Origin: Phymatolithon calcareum
Taxonomy: Eukaryota > Rhodophyta > Florideophyceae > Hapalidiales
Reading direction: 5' to 3'
NCBI GenBank assembly: GCA_977006965.1
Contig: OZ345353.1
Span: 4,216,001 to 4,280,000 of the forward strand
DNA: 64,000 nucleotides
Shown: one piece after another, positions 63,118 to 64,000 of the stretch
How the letters are laid out: the number at the start of each line of letters is the position of its first letter
Position numbering within the stretch: the first letter of the stretch is position 1
Position numbers and translations under genes: made by a program
The notes under the pieces: generated by a model
Databases searched by the model: none
Told to the model about the DNA's origin: nothing
Seen by the model: the letters and a program-made list of their open reading frames with translations, nothing else

Positions 63118-64000
63118 ATGGACGACGCCGATAACTCTGATGAGGAGTGGGGGTACATTGTTGAGCTTGTCACGGAAATCGAGAAAATCCATGGCCAGCA
63201 ATTGGGAAACCAACCCGCCGGTAACCTTGTGCAGGTCGCCTCCACACATCCGCTTACCCATCCAATGGGGGCTCCATTTCCTTCCACTCAATCCCCCGTA
63301 CCGCCTGTCGCTCGACATGAGTTACCTCCCATATCCCGCAAGCCTGGAAACCAAGTACAGCTAAGCTCAACAGCACTCAGCACCGGCACTCACCTCAGCC
63401 GCATTCATCCACACAGCACCGCGGCAAAATGATAACTCCCGCCGTCCACCACAACCTCGTCAATCTCCATTGCCACACAATCCACAGAGTTCACCATACA
63501 CCCCGTCATCGACACACGCGCACCAACGGTCTTGCTCTCCGCACCCGCCATCTTCAACATCACCGCCACCCCCGCCATCTTCGTCGCTCCCGCCGCGTCG
63601 GCCTGCACCATCGCCTGGGTCAGCACTGTCTGCACGGGAACTCGAAACGACAGGTCAACTGGCCAACTACCGTCGAAAAGTGAGCGCCATGGAGCGCGAG
63701 CTGGCGCACCTTCGCTCACGCGGCGCACCCCCATCCACATCCTCTACGCCCGGAGACGCCGTGGAGGCGATGCGTCTCGAGCTCGAAGCTTCACGCACCG
63801 CTCAACGTCGCATGCAAGAACGTCTAGTATTTGCAGAACGCGAACTTGAAATGCGAAATGAAGCAAGTGACTTCGTTGAAGCAACTCAGGCTCCAGCCAC
63901 GCAAACGCCCTCATCGCAGGCCCCCGCTTCCCAATTTCCACCATCGCAACTCCCCTCATCACAACATCCCTCCTCAGCTCGACGTTCACGCGGCATATCC
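63118..64000 (+). CDS. Pro-rich/coiled-coil protein, copy 2 (cut by window end)
   Basis: This is the paralogue of 48183-49753, beginning MDDADNSDEEW. As in copy 1 the frame changes at about 63350-63450. The coiled-coil portion (RELETTGQLANYRRKVSAME) then runs open to the window end. Indels between the copies are confined to the frame-change zone, which suggests an intron there. Confidence 0.5.

Larger units (their letters stand above)
51946..64000. repeat. Tandem duplication, copy 2 (continues beyond the window)
   Basis: This is collinear with 37014-49068 at an offset of 14,932 bases (14,935 over the receptor's 3' end). If complete it would end near 66,877, outside the window. Flanking and REV3 sequence differ by about 2% or less, the receptor by much more. 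Confidence 0.95.

Overview
The window is nuclear DNA of a eukaryote. It carries GT-AG introns of 81-98 bases, a eukaryotic DNA polymerase zeta (REV3) and topoisomerase III alpha, an NB-ARC/WD40 receptor, and intron-poor genes spread thinly between decayed transposable elements. Intron-poor genes, repeat-filled spacers and an F-box-like/LRR family point to a florideophyte red alga of the Chondrus kind. That placement is inference; I could not search a database.

Layout. (1) 1-4487 and 18224-22717 are near-identical direct copies about 18.2 kb apart. Each holds a decayed terminal-inverted-repeat element, a foldback and an F-box-like/LRR gene. The left gene copy has a foreign C-terminus; the right one looks whole. 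(2) 4488-11076 is gene-free: a TIR element, an interleaved inverted repeat and hairpins. (3) 11077-16257 is a 1726-residue membrane-anchored Sel1-repeat protein with an 11-unit, 114-bp tandem array. (4) 16932-17429 is a truncated methyltransferase next to several perfect palindromes. (5) 24131-26114 is a complete non-autonomous element with 35-bp TIRs, TA target duplication, an internal foldback and a tRNA-like segment. (6) 27636-35359 holds topoisomerase III alpha, a small zinc-motif protein and a spliced secreted Cys-rich gene with a likely frameshift. (7) 35813-41790 is a complete three-exon REV3. (8) From 37014 to the window end lies a tandem duplication with a unit of 14,932 bp. Copy 1 is 37014-51945 and copy 2 starts at 51946. 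Each copy carries the 5' part of REV3, a spacer, an NB-ARC/WD40 receptor on the minus strand and a divergent Pro-rich/coiled-coil gene. Copy 2's REV3 is a truncated pseudogene, because the unit starts inside the polymerase domain. An older relic of the same array lies at 49720-51945.

Most interesting system. The two receptors arose by the same duplication as their flanks. REV3 exon 1 differs at about 1.6% of residues and the spacer at about 2% of bases, but the receptors differ at about 9% of residues. In the beta-propeller the changes concentrate at four positions per WD repeat: two before the conserved Val, one after it, and the x of SGSxD. These match the hypervariable face known from fungal HET-D/HET-E STAND receptors. 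With an NB-ARC ATPase and a helical-bundle N-terminus, this looks like an expanding, diversifying family of innate immune or self-recognition receptors in an alga. The function is inferred, not shown.
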